DNA of 10,237 bases from Thauera sp. (lineage in GTDB: Bacteria > Pseudomonadota > Gammaproteobacteria > Burkholderiales > Rhodocyclaceae): positions 3,338-13,574 of the forward strand of contig DMCZ01000150.1 in assembly GCA_003446655.1 (NCBI GenBank), read 5' to 3'. A program made the position numbers and the translations under genes. Below the pieces are notes generated by a model that saw only the letters and a program-made list of their open reading frames with translations, did no database searches and was not told the DNA's origin. Below, in pieces: positions 1 through 5,564 of the stretch; position 1 is the first letter of the stretch, and each line of letters starts with the position of its first letter.

Positions 1-204
1 CGGCTGGCCGACACCGACTTCGCCGCCACCGATCGCGCGGCCGAGGTCTGCCCGGTCGGGGTGATCCTGAAGAAGCGCGTGGGGTTTGCGGTGCCGATCG
101 GCGCGCGCACATACGATCTGAAGCCGATCAGCGCCGCCGGCAGCGAGCGCGAATGCGCTTCCGCACCGGACACGGCGGCGGCGCATGAGAAGGAGGCCGG
201 GTAA
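1..204 (+). CDS. hoxU: HoxU, diaphorase-side Fe-S subunit of NAD-reducing hydrogenase (C-terminal end only)
   Basis: The first 67 codons in frame 1 end in TAA at 202-204 and are open to the left edge, so only the C-terminus is present. The visible EVCPVG followed by KKRVGFAVPIG and a DLKPI stretch matches the end of HoxU. HoxU is the ferredoxin-like Fe-S subunit that, by family knowledge, relays electrons between the HoxYH hydrogenase and the FMN/NAD-binding HoxF. The cysteine of the CPVG motif is probably the last ligand of a [4Fe-4S] cluster in the NuoG-like fold. After DLKPI comes a tail of about 24 residues rich in Ala, Glu and Ser that looks poorly conserved and is probably disordered. 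The stop overlaps the hoxY start by one base (TAATG), which implies translational coupling. Identification rests on this short end plus the following hoxYHW order. Confidence 0.85.
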   Translation, partial: RLADTDFAATDRAAEVCPVGVILKKRVGFAVPIGARTYDLKPISAAGSERECASAPDTAAAHEKEAG

Positions 205-803
205 TGGAACAGCAGGAACAGCACAACCTGAACGACGCGCCGACCGACAACCGTGCCACCACGCCGCGCAAGCTCAAGGTCGCCACCGTCTCGCTCGCCG
301 GCTGCTTCGGCTGCCACATGTCCTTCCTCGACATCGACGAGCGCCTGCTGCCGCTGCTCGAGCTGGTCGAGTTCGACCGCTCGCCGATCACCGACATCAA
401 GCACTGCGGCCCCTGCGACATCGGCCTGATCGAAGGCGGCGTGTGCAACGCGGAGAACGTCCACGTGCTGCGCGAGTTCCGCGCCAACTGCAAGGTGCTG
501 ATCGCGCTCGGGGCGTGCGCGGTCAACGGCGGCCTGCCTGCACAGCGCAACCATCTCGATCTCGGCGAGATCCTGCAGATGGTTTACCGCACCGGCCACG
601 GTCTGGCACCCGGCAGCGCGATCCCCGACGACCCCGAACTGCCGCTGCCGCTGAACCAGGTCCACCCGGTGCACGAGGTGGTGAAGATCGACTATTTCCT
701 GCCCGGCTGTCCGCCCTCGGGCGACGCCATCTGGGCCTTCCTGACCCAGCTCATCGAAGGCAAGGACCCGGCGCTGGGCCATGGGCTGCTGCATTACGAC
801 TGA
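204..803 (+). CDS. hoxY: HoxY, small subunit of NAD-reducing [NiFe] hydrogenase
   Basis: 199 residues, near the usual ~200-210 for HoxY. It carries the electron-transferring [4Fe-4S] cluster next to the NiFe site and passes electrons to HoxU/HoxF in the cytoplasm. It has no Tat signal, as expected for this group 3d type. Expected cluster ligands are Cys34 and Cys37 (in AGCFGCHMSFLDIDERLL), Cys105 (GACAVNGG) and Cys169 (GCPPSGDAIW). Additional cysteines are Cys68 and Cys71 (HCGPC), Cys81 and Cys96. The N-terminal ~22 residues are polar and begin with a 9-base tandem duplication (206-214 and 215-223). The start is ATG at 204-206, overlapping the hoxU stop by one base, with a strong Shine-Dalgarno AAGGAGG at 190-196. 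hoxH follows after 45 bases that contain a hairpin. HoxY only works as a heterodimer with HoxH. Confidence 0.97.
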   Translation: MEQQEQHNLNDAPTDNRATTPRKLKVATVSLAGCFGCHMSFLDIDERLLPLLELVEFDRSPITDIKHCGPCDIGLIEGGVCNAENVHVLREFRANCKVLIALGACAVNGGLPAQRNHLDLGEILQMVYRTGHGLAPGSAIPDDPELPLPLNQVHPVHEVVKIDYFLPGCPPSGDAIWAFLTQLIEGKDPALGHGLLHYD

Positions 804-812
804 TCGACACGC

Positions 813-832
813 GGCGCAGCGCACGCTGCGCC
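813..832 (+). promoter_or_regulatory. Perfect hairpin in the hoxY-hoxH gap
   Basis: GGCGCAGCG at 813-821 and CGCTGCGCC at 824-832 are exact reverse complements with two bases between them. As RNA this gives an 8-bp, mostly GC stem closed by a GCAC tetraloop. It ends just before the hoxH Shine-Dalgarno (GAGGA, 836-840). No U-tract follows, so it is not a standard intrinsic terminator. It could protect or process the mRNA, or tune hoxH translation relative to hoxY. The structure is read directly from sequence; the role is inferred. Confidence 0.6.
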
Positions 833-848
833 CCCGAGGACACATGCA

Positions 849-2315
849 ATGAGCTTCGAACTCGAAACTGCCACGGTCGCCAGCGAAAACCTGCGCCGCG
901 TCGCCATCGACCCCGTGTCGCGCGTGGAAGGCCACGGCAAGGTCACCATCCTGCTCGACGAGCACAACAAGGTGCATCAGGTGCGCCTGCACATCGTCGA
1001 ATTCCGCGGCTTCGAGCGCTTCATCCAGGGCCGCCCGTACTGGGAGGTGCCGGTGATGGTGCAGCGCCTGTGCGGCATCTGCCCGGTGTCGCACCACCTT
1101 GCGGCGAGCAAGGCGCTCGACCTCATCGTCGGCGCCGACAAGGTCACCCCGACTGCCGATAAGATGCGCCGGCTGATGCACTACGGGCAGATCCTGCAGT
1201 CGCACGCGCTGCACTTCTTCCACCTGTCCTCGCCCGACCTGCTGTTCGGCTTCGACTCCGAGGTAAGCCGGCGCAACATCGTCGGCGTCGCCGAGAAGTA
1301 CCCCGAGATCGCGAAGAAGGGCATCCTGCTGCGCAAGTACGGCCAGGAGGTCATCCGCCTGACCGCCGGCAAGCGCGTGCACGGCACCGGCGCCGTGCCC
1401 GGTGGGGTCAATCGTTCGCTGACCGCCGACGAACGCAAGGACCTGCTCAAGGACGTCTACCAAATGATCGCCTGGAGCCGGGAGGCGGTGCGGATCATCA
1501 AAGAACTGCACCAGCAGAACCCGGCGCTCTACGACCACTTCGGCAGCTTCCGCTCGAACTTCATGGGCTTGGTCGCCCCCGACGGCAGCCTGGACCTCTA
1601 CCAGGGCGTGCTGCGCGCCAAGGACGCCGACGGCCGGATCCTGTTCGACCAGGTCGATTACCAGACCTACGACCGCCTCATCACCGAGGAGGTCAAGCCC
1701 TGGAGCTACATGAAGTTCCCCTACTTCACCGCCATGGGCCCGGAGCACGGCTGGTATAAGGTCGGCCCGCTCGCCCGCGTGCAGAACTGCGACAGCATCC
1801 CCACGCCGTTCGCCGAGCACGAGCGCCGAGAATTCGTGGCCTATGCCGACGGCCAGCCCCTGCACGCCACGCTCGCCTACCACTGGGCGCGCATGATCGA
1901 GATGCTGTTCGCCGCCGAGACCATCAAGGAGCTGCTGCAGGACGACGATCTCTCCGGTACCGATCTGATGACGACCGGCGAGCGCCGCCGCGAAGGCGTG
2001 GGCGTCATCGAGGCGCCGCGCGGTACCCTCTTCCATCACTACCAGGTGGGCGACGACGACCTCGTCACCATGGCCAACCTGATCGTCTCCACCACCCACA
2101 ACAACCAGGCGATGAACACCGCGGTGCGCGAGGTCGCCAGGCAGTACCTCGACGGCAACGAGATCACCGAAGGCCTGCTCAACCACATCGAGGTCGCCAT
2201 CCGCGCCTACGACCCCTGCCTGTCGTGCGCTACCCACGCGCTCGGCAAGATGCCGCTCGAGGTCACGCTGATCGACGCCGAGGGCGCGGAGCTGGACCGG
2301 AAATACAAGGAATGA
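849..2315 (+). CDS. hoxH: HoxH, large catalytic subunit of NAD-reducing [NiFe] hydrogenase (precursor with cleavable C-terminus)
   Basis: 488 residues, full length for HoxH. It holds the NiFe(CN)2CO active site that splits or makes H2, coupled through HoxY/U/F to NAD(H). Visible motifs are RVEGHGKV (25-32, with Glu27 and His29), RLCGICPVSHH (73-83) giving nickel ligands Cys75 and Cys78, the RVHGTGAVPGGV loop (176-187), and the C-terminal DPCLSCATH (455-463) giving Cys457 and Cys460. After His463 there is a 25-residue tail beginning ALGKMPLEV. By analogy with the Ralstonia soluble hydrogenase this should be removed by the HoxW protease after nickel insertion. ATG at 849-851 has Shine-Dalgarno GAGGA at 836-840. 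An out-of-frame ATG lies at 844. The TGA stop overlaps the hoxW ATG by four bases (ATGA), placing the dedicated protease directly behind its only substrate. Confidence 0.98.
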   Translation: MSFELETATVASENLRRVAIDPVSRVEGHGKVTILLDEHNKVHQVRLHIVEFRGFERFIQGRPYWEVPVMVQRLCGICPVSHHLAASKALDLIVGADKVTPTADKMRRLMHYGQILQSHALHFFHLSSPDLLFGFDSEVSRRNIVGVAEKYPEIAKKGILLRKYGQEVIRLTAGKRVHGTGAVPGGVNRSLTADERKDLLKDVYQMIAWSREAVRIIKELHQQNPALYDHFGSFRSNFMGLVAPDGSLDLYQGVLRAKDADGRILFDQVDYQTYDRLITEEVKPWSYMKFPYFTAMGPEHGWYKVGPLARVQNCDSIPTPFAEHERREFVAYADGQPLHATLAYHWARMIEMLFAAETIKELLQDDDLSGTDLMTTGERRREGVGVIEAPRGTLFHHYQVGDDDLVTMANLIVSTTHNNQAMNTAVREVARQYLDGNEITEGLLNHIEVAIRAYDPCLSCATHALGKMPLEVTLIDAEGAELDRKYKE

Positions 2316-2755
2316 CCGCCCCGGTGCTGGTCTTCGGCTGGGGTAACCCCAGCCGGGGCGACGATGCGCTCGGGCCGCTGTTCGTCGAGGCCGTCGAGGC
2401 CATGGCGTTGCCTGGCGTGGAATGCCTCACCGACTTTCAGCTTCAGGTCGAGCATGCGCTCGATCTGCGCGGGCGCGAGCGGGTGCTGTTCGTGGATGCC
2501 TCCGCGAATGCCGCAGCGCCCTTCACCGTCGAGCGCCTGGAACCCGCGCGCGACGCGAGCTTCACCACGCATGCGGTGTCGCCGCAGGCGATCCTGGAGG
2601 TGTATGCGGAGATCGAAGGCGCGCCCCCTCCCCCGTGCTGGTTGCTGGCGATTCGCGGGGAAAGCTGGGAACTCGGGGCTTCGCAGAGCGAGGCCGCACG
2701 ACAAAACCTGGAGGTGTCGATCGCGTGGACGCGCGCCTGGATTGCGAGCGTCTGA
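2312..2755 (+). CDS. hoxW: HoxW, HoxH-specific hydrogenase maturation endopeptidase
   Basis: 147 residues, in the size range of the HybD/HoxW (M52) family. It checks that nickel is in place in pre-HoxH and then cleaves the C-terminal extension. Family features seen are the N-terminal FGWGNPSRGDDALGP (residues 8-22, acidic Asp17/Asp18 at the nickel-sensing position), Asp62 in LFVDAS and His87 in TTHAVSP. These match the Glu/Asp-Asp-His metal-ligand trio known from HybD. I chose the ATG at 2312-2314 because it overlaps the hoxH stop (ATGA) and the protein then begins at the first beta strand. An in-frame ATG at 2225 would add 29 residues that only read hoxH in another frame. AGGA lies too close to the ATG to be a good ribosome site, so translation probably depends on coupling to hoxH. 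No hoxI or further hyp gene follows; the operon appears to end here. Confidence 0.95.
   Translation: MTAPVLVFGWGNPSRGDDALGPLFVEAVEAMALPGVECLTDFQLQVEHALDLRGRERVLFVDASANAAAPFTVERLEPARDASFTTHAVSPQAILEVYAEIEGAPPPPCWLLAIRGESWELGASQSEAARQNLEVSIAWTRAWIASV
2335..2355 (+). repeat. 21-bp perfect palindrome inside hoxW codons 8-15
   Basis: CGGCTGGGGT (2335-2344) and ACCCCAGCCG (2346-2355) are exact reverse complements around a single central A at 2345. In mRNA this folds to a 9-bp stem, nearly all GC, with a UAA triloop. The stem starts 23 bases after the hoxW start codon and 19 bases after the hoxH stop. The bases also encode the conserved GWGNPSR motif, so part of the match is constrained by protein sequence. 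It could lower HoxW output or stabilise the 3' end of the upstream hox message. Confidence 0.7.
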
Positions 2756-2921
2756 GACCCTCCGGCGCGCTACCCCGCTGATTCGCCTGCCGCCGCACGC
2801 CGCTGGGCGACTTGTGTGGTCAGGGTTGGTTCTTTTCACCTCTCGCGCTCATTGCGGCATTTAACGGTCAAGGCAGTTTCTGGCTGACCTGCTGGCGCCT
2901 TTGTTCTGCTTGAGCGCTCGT

Positions 2922-4361
2922 CTAAGCCAGGTCGCGCAACTGCTCCAGCGCCTCTTCCACCCGCTCCACCGCAATCACGTTCAAGCCCTCGATCGGCTGC
3001 TTCGGCGCATTCGCACGCGGAACGATGGCGGTGTCGAAGCCGAGCTTGGCAGCCTCCTTCAGGCGCTCCTGCCCGCGCGGCGCAGGACGGATCTCGCCGG
3101 CGAGGCCGACTTCACCGAACACCGCCAGCCCGCGCTTGAGCGGCCGGTCGCGCAGCGAGGACACGATCGAGAACAGGATCGCGAGGTCGGCCGCCGGCTC
3201 GGTGATCTTGACCCCGCCCACCGCATTGACAAACACGTCCTGGTCGAAGCACACCACGCCGGCGTGGCGGTGCATGACGGCGAGCAGCATCGCGAGGCGG
3301 TTCTGCTCCAGGCCCACCGACAGCCGGCGCGGGTTGGGGCTCTGCGAGGAATCCACCAGCGCCTGCACCTCGACCAGCAGCGGGCGGGTGCCTTCCTGAG
3401 TGATCAGCACGCAGGAGCCCGCGACCTGCTGCGAGTGCTGCGACAGAAAGATCGCCGAGGGGTTGGAGACGCCGCGCAGGCCGCGCTCGGTCATGGCGAA
3501 GACGCCGAGCTCATTGACCGCGCCGAAGCGGTTCTTGAACGCACGGATCAGGCGGAAGCTGGAGTGCGTGTCGCCCTCGAAATAGAGCACCGTGTCGACG
3601 ATGTGCTCGAGTACGCGCGGGCCGGCGAGCGTGCCGTCCTTGGTGACGTGGCCGACCAGGATCAGGCTGGTGCCGCTTTGCTTGGCGAAGCGCGTGAGCT
3701 GCGCCGCGCATTCGCGCACCTGGGCGACCGAGCCGGGGGCGGACTGCAGGGTTTCGGAATAGACGGTCTGGATCGAGTCGATCACCGCCACCCGCGGGCG
3801 TGCCTCGCGCAGGGTGTGCAGGATGCGTTCGAGGTTGATCTCGGCCAGCATCTGCAGCGGCGACGGCGGCAGTTGCAGGCGCTGGGCGCGCAGCGCGACC
3901 TGCTCGCCGGACTCCTCGCCGCTGACGTAGATGACGCTCGCGCCTTCCGGTCGCGATGTCGAACCGGCGGTGCGTTGGGCGGCGTGCCTACCGCTGCCTG
4001 CATCATTTATGCTGGCCAGGTTCGACAGCGCCTGCAGCAGCAGCGTCGACTTGCCGATTCCGGGGTCGCCGCCGATGAGCACCACGCCGCCTGCAACCAG
4101 GCCGCCGCCGAGCACGCGATCGAACTCATCCAGCCCGGTGGGCTGGCGCGGCTCCTCGCGTGGTTCCAATGCCGAGAGCGCCTGCAGACGGCTGGTCTCG
4201 CCCGCGAGCGCGGCAAAACGGCTACCGGCCGCCGGCGCGGCCGGCTCGAGGACGGTCTCGACTAGGGTGTTCCAGGCCTGGCACTGCGGGCACTGGCCCT
4301 GCCAGCGCACCGCCTGCGCGCCGCACTCGGTGCAAACGAACGCGGTCTTGCTGCGAGCCAT
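2922..4361 (-). CDS. radA: RadA, DNA repair/recombination ATPase (branch migration)
   Basis: 479 residues, somewhat longer than the usual ~455-460. It is a RecA-like motor with a Lon-type C-terminal domain that drives branch migration in homologous recombination. In order: a zinc finger with Cys10, Cys13, Cys24 and Cys27; a Walker A GGDPGIGKST (97-106); an SGEES segment (147-151); a Walker B-like VAVIDS (191-196); the diagnostic RadA KNRFG at 276-280; and a C-terminal Lon-protease-like region that includes DVFVNAVGGVK and FGEVGLAGEIRP. A stretch of about 24 residues (117-140), rich in Ser, Gly, Ala and Arg, sits between the Walker A helix and the next strand. E. coli RadA, from memory, has almost nothing there. 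Its codons include ATA, AAT and AGG, unlike the rest of the gene. The ATG at 4359-4361 lacks a strong Shine-Dalgarno. The LysR gene ends 45 bases upstream on the same strand, so co-transcription is possible. The gene converges on hoxW. Confidence 0.97.
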   Translation of the reverse strand: MARSKTAFVCTECGAQAVRWQGQCPQCQAWNTLVETVLEPAAPAAGSRFAALAGETSRLQALSALEPREEPRQPTGLDEFDRVLGGGLVAGGVVLIGGDPGIGKSTLLLQALSNLASINDAGSGRHAAQRTAGSTSRPEGASVIYVSGEESGEQVALRAQRLQLPPSPLQMLAEINLERILHTLREARPRVAVIDSIQTVYSETLQSAPGSVAQVRECAAQLTRFAKQSGTSLILVGHVTKDGTLAGPRVLEHIVDTVLYFEGDTHSSFRLIRAFKNRFGAVNELGVFAMTERGLRGVSNPSAIFLSQHSQQVAGSCVLITQEGTRPLLVEVQALVDSSQSPNPRRLSVGLEQNRLAMLLAVMHRHAGVVCFDQDVFVNAVGGVKITEPAADLAILFSIVSSLRDRPLKRGLAVFGEVGLAGEIRPAPRGQERLKEAAKLGFDTAIVPRANAPKQPIEGLNVIAVERVEEALEQLRDLA

Positions 4362-4406
4362 CAGCGCGGCCCGCCAGAAACGTCAAAAGTGCGGCACGAC
4401 AATGAC

Positions 4407-5324
4407 TCAGGCCCCTTCTTCCTCGCGGGCGATGCGGGCGAACTCTTCGCAGGCGTAGTCGGCGAAGGCCGTGATGAGGCGCGAGCGGAACTTGTCGCGC
4501 GGCACGATGACTTCGAGCGGCGTGTAGATTCGGGGCTGCAGCGGAATGGCAACGAGCCGACCTTCCTCGACGTCACGATGGATCGCACGCTTCGAGGCAA
4601 TTGCGAATCCCAGTCCCGCTGCGGCGAGTTGCTTGATCGCGGCCAGGCTCCCGAGCTCGGCGCATAGCGTGATCTCGCTGCCGGCCACCCCCGCCGGCTC
4701 GAAGAACTCGTCGGCGATCTGGCGGACGCCGTTGCCGGGGTCGCGGTCGATGAAGGGATGACCGACGAGGTCGCGGGCGGTCAATTGCTTGAACTTTGCG
4801 AGCGGATGGTCGGGGCTGCAGATCACCAGCAGCTCGTCACGCGCAGCGGAGCGGCGTTCAATCGTGTGCTGCTCGGTGGCGATCTCGATCAGGCCGATGT
4901 CGAGGTCGCGCGCTGCGACGCGGTCCTCGGTGAGCTTGGAGTTGCCGACCACGACCCGGGGCAGCACGCCTGGGTAGCGGCGCTTGAAGCCTTCGAGCAT
5001 CTGTGGCAGCCAGTAAGCGGCGATCGTGGTGCTGGTACCGATCTTGATCTGGCCGGCGAGTTCGTCGGTGAGTTCGGAGACACGCGAATCCAGTTCGGCC
5101 GAAAGGCCGAGGATCTTTTCAGCGTAGGCCAACACCAGCTCGCCGGCCGCTGTCAGGGTGATCTTGCCGTGACCGCGGTCGAGCAGACGGGTGTCGAAGT
5201 GTTCTTCCAGCTGCTTGATCTGAAAGGTGACGGCCGGCTGGGTCATGTGGAGGTGTTCTGCCGCGCGGGTGAATGACCCGTGCTTTGCCACCGCGTGAAA
5301 TACCTGAAGTCTGCGATCTGCCAT
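4407..5324 (-). CDS. LysR-family transcriptional regulator (CysL/YeiE-like subgroup)
   Basis: 305 residues, typical for LysR regulators. The N-terminal winged helix-turn-helix spans about residues 3-62 (SFTRAAEHLHMTQPAVTFQIKQLEE pattern, residues 17-41), followed by a linker helix. From about residue 90 comes a periplasmic-binding-protein-like effector domain that starts GQIKIGTSTTIAAYWLP and includes DIGLIE and ELGSLAAIKQLAAAGLG. The ST-TI and DIGLIE segments resemble the CysL/YeiE subgroup. The effector cannot be told from sequence. The ATG at 5322-5324 is the first possible start after an in-frame stop at 5343-5345, and no Shine-Dalgarno precedes it: that position holds a TTATCCACA 9-mer. 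The gene is divergent from the lplT-like gene across 240 bases with inverted repeats, so it may control itself and/or lplT; radA lies just downstream. The target is not known. Confidence 0.94.
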   Translation of the reverse strand: MADRRLQVFHAVAKHGSFTRAAEHLHMTQPAVTFQIKQLEEHFDTRLLDRGHGKITLTAAGELVLAYAEKILGLSAELDSRVSELTDELAGQIKIGTSTTIAAYWLPQMLEGFKRRYPGVLPRVVVGNSKLTEDRVAARDLDIGLIEIATEQHTIERRSAARDELLVICSPDHPLAKFKQLTARDLVGHPFIDRDPGNGVRQIADEFFEPAGVAGSEITLCAELGSLAAIKQLAAAGLGFAIASKRAIHRDVEEGRLVAIPLQPRIYTPLEVIVPRDKFRSRLITAFADYACEEFARIAREEEGA

Positions 5325-5326
5325 GA

Positions 5327-5335
5327 TGTGGATAA
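5327..5335 (-). promoter_or_regulatory. Perfect DnaA-box 9-mer next to the LysR start codon
   Basis: The minus strand reads TTATCCACA, identical to the strongest E. coli DnaA box, ending two bases before the LysR ATG. It lies at the edge of the most AT-rich stretch in the window (about 5330-5360). One such 9-mer is expected by chance in roughly 8% of windows this size, counting both strands. A single box does not make an origin. It could be a DnaA-responsive regulatory site or a coincidence. Confidence 0.35.
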
Positions 5336-5341
5336 GTACGA

Positions 5342-5360
5342 TTTATTTTTTCGAATTAAA
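5342..5360. promoter_or_regulatory. Candidate LysR-type operator in the AT-rich patch
   Basis: TTTA at 5342-5345 and TAAA at 5357-5360 form an inverted pair with 11 bases between them. This resembles the dyad T-N11-A layout of LysR-type sites. It sits 18-36 bases upstream of the LysR start, the usual place for autoregulation. The arms are short and AT-rich, so chance is a real alternative. Confidence 0.35.
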
Positions 5361-5373
5361 GCACAGTCTGGGC

Positions 5374-5396
5374 GCTTTTTGGCGGCTGCAAAAAGC
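5374..5396. repeat. Inverted repeat, 8-bp arms, in the LysR/lplT intergenic region
   Basis: GCTTTTTG (5374-5381) and CAAAAAGC (5389-5396) are exact reverse complements with a 7-base spacer. It could be a dimeric regulator site or an RNA hairpin in either leader. The sequence GGGCGCTTTT that starts at 5370 recurs as a direct repeat at 5474-5483, which favours a protein-binding role for part of it. There is also a 5-bp-arm GC hairpin at 5423-5437. Confidence 0.5.
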
Positions 5397-5490
5397 CGGT
5401 ATGCCTCGATGTCTTGAAGGATGCCGGCGGAACCGGCGCGGAACAGCCTCAAACGGCGTCCAAACGTGCCTGCGGGCGCTTTTCACGGGA

Positions 5491-5500
5491 CTTGCGCAAG
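5491..5500. promoter_or_regulatory. 10-bp perfect palindrome upstream of the lplT-like gene
   Basis: CTTGCGCAAG is fully palindromic and centred about 35 bases upstream of the extended -10 element at 5525-5533. That is close to where an activator or repressor would bind. It may be an operator; no known consensus is matched with certainty. Confidence 0.35.
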
Positions 5501-5524
5501 ATCATCACCGCGTAATCGGCTTCA

Positions 5525-5533
5525 TGTTATAAA
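5525..5533 (+). promoter_or_regulatory. Extended -10 promoter for the lplT-like gene
   Basis: TGTTATAAA reads as TG-N-TATAAA, an extended -10 element with five of six matches to TATAAT. No good -35 hexamer lies 16-18 bases upstream, which is tolerated with the TG extension. Initiation would fall near 5540, giving a leader of about 25 bases before the ATG at 5565. Confidence 0.5.
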
Positions 5534-5564
5534 CCGCGCTTCAGACCCGTGATCCGACCCTGCG

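Noticed and set aside
206..223. 9-base tandem repeat at the hoxY start
   Set aside because: Two copies only, within a polar non-conserved N-terminus; most likely simple duplication with no regulatory meaning.
185..1162. 325-codon frame on the plus strand over hoxY and hoxH
   Set aside because: Arg/Pro/Ala-rich out-of-frame reading of hoxY and the start of hoxH, typical of high-GC DNA.
2866..2889. Possible terminator between hoxW and radA (GGTCA ... TGACC)
   Set aside because: Only 5 bp plus an inner 3 bp pair, with an internal loop and no T-tract on either side. The 166-base convergent gap shows no convincing intrinsic terminator.
2756..2921. Missing hoxI or remnant hydrogenase accessory gene after hoxW
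   Set aside because: All frames in this gap are short and show no family resemblance; absence of hoxI is a normal variation among hox operons.
2901..4265. 454-codon open frame on the plus strand opposite radA
   Set aside because: It is a shadow of radA: the minus-strand protein has the full RadA motif set, while this frame gives low-complexity sequence without recognisable domains.
5327..5360. Replication origin
   Set aside because: Only one DnaA box and a 30-base AT-rich patch; no box cluster, no 13-mers, and no dnaA/dnaN/gidA neighbours.
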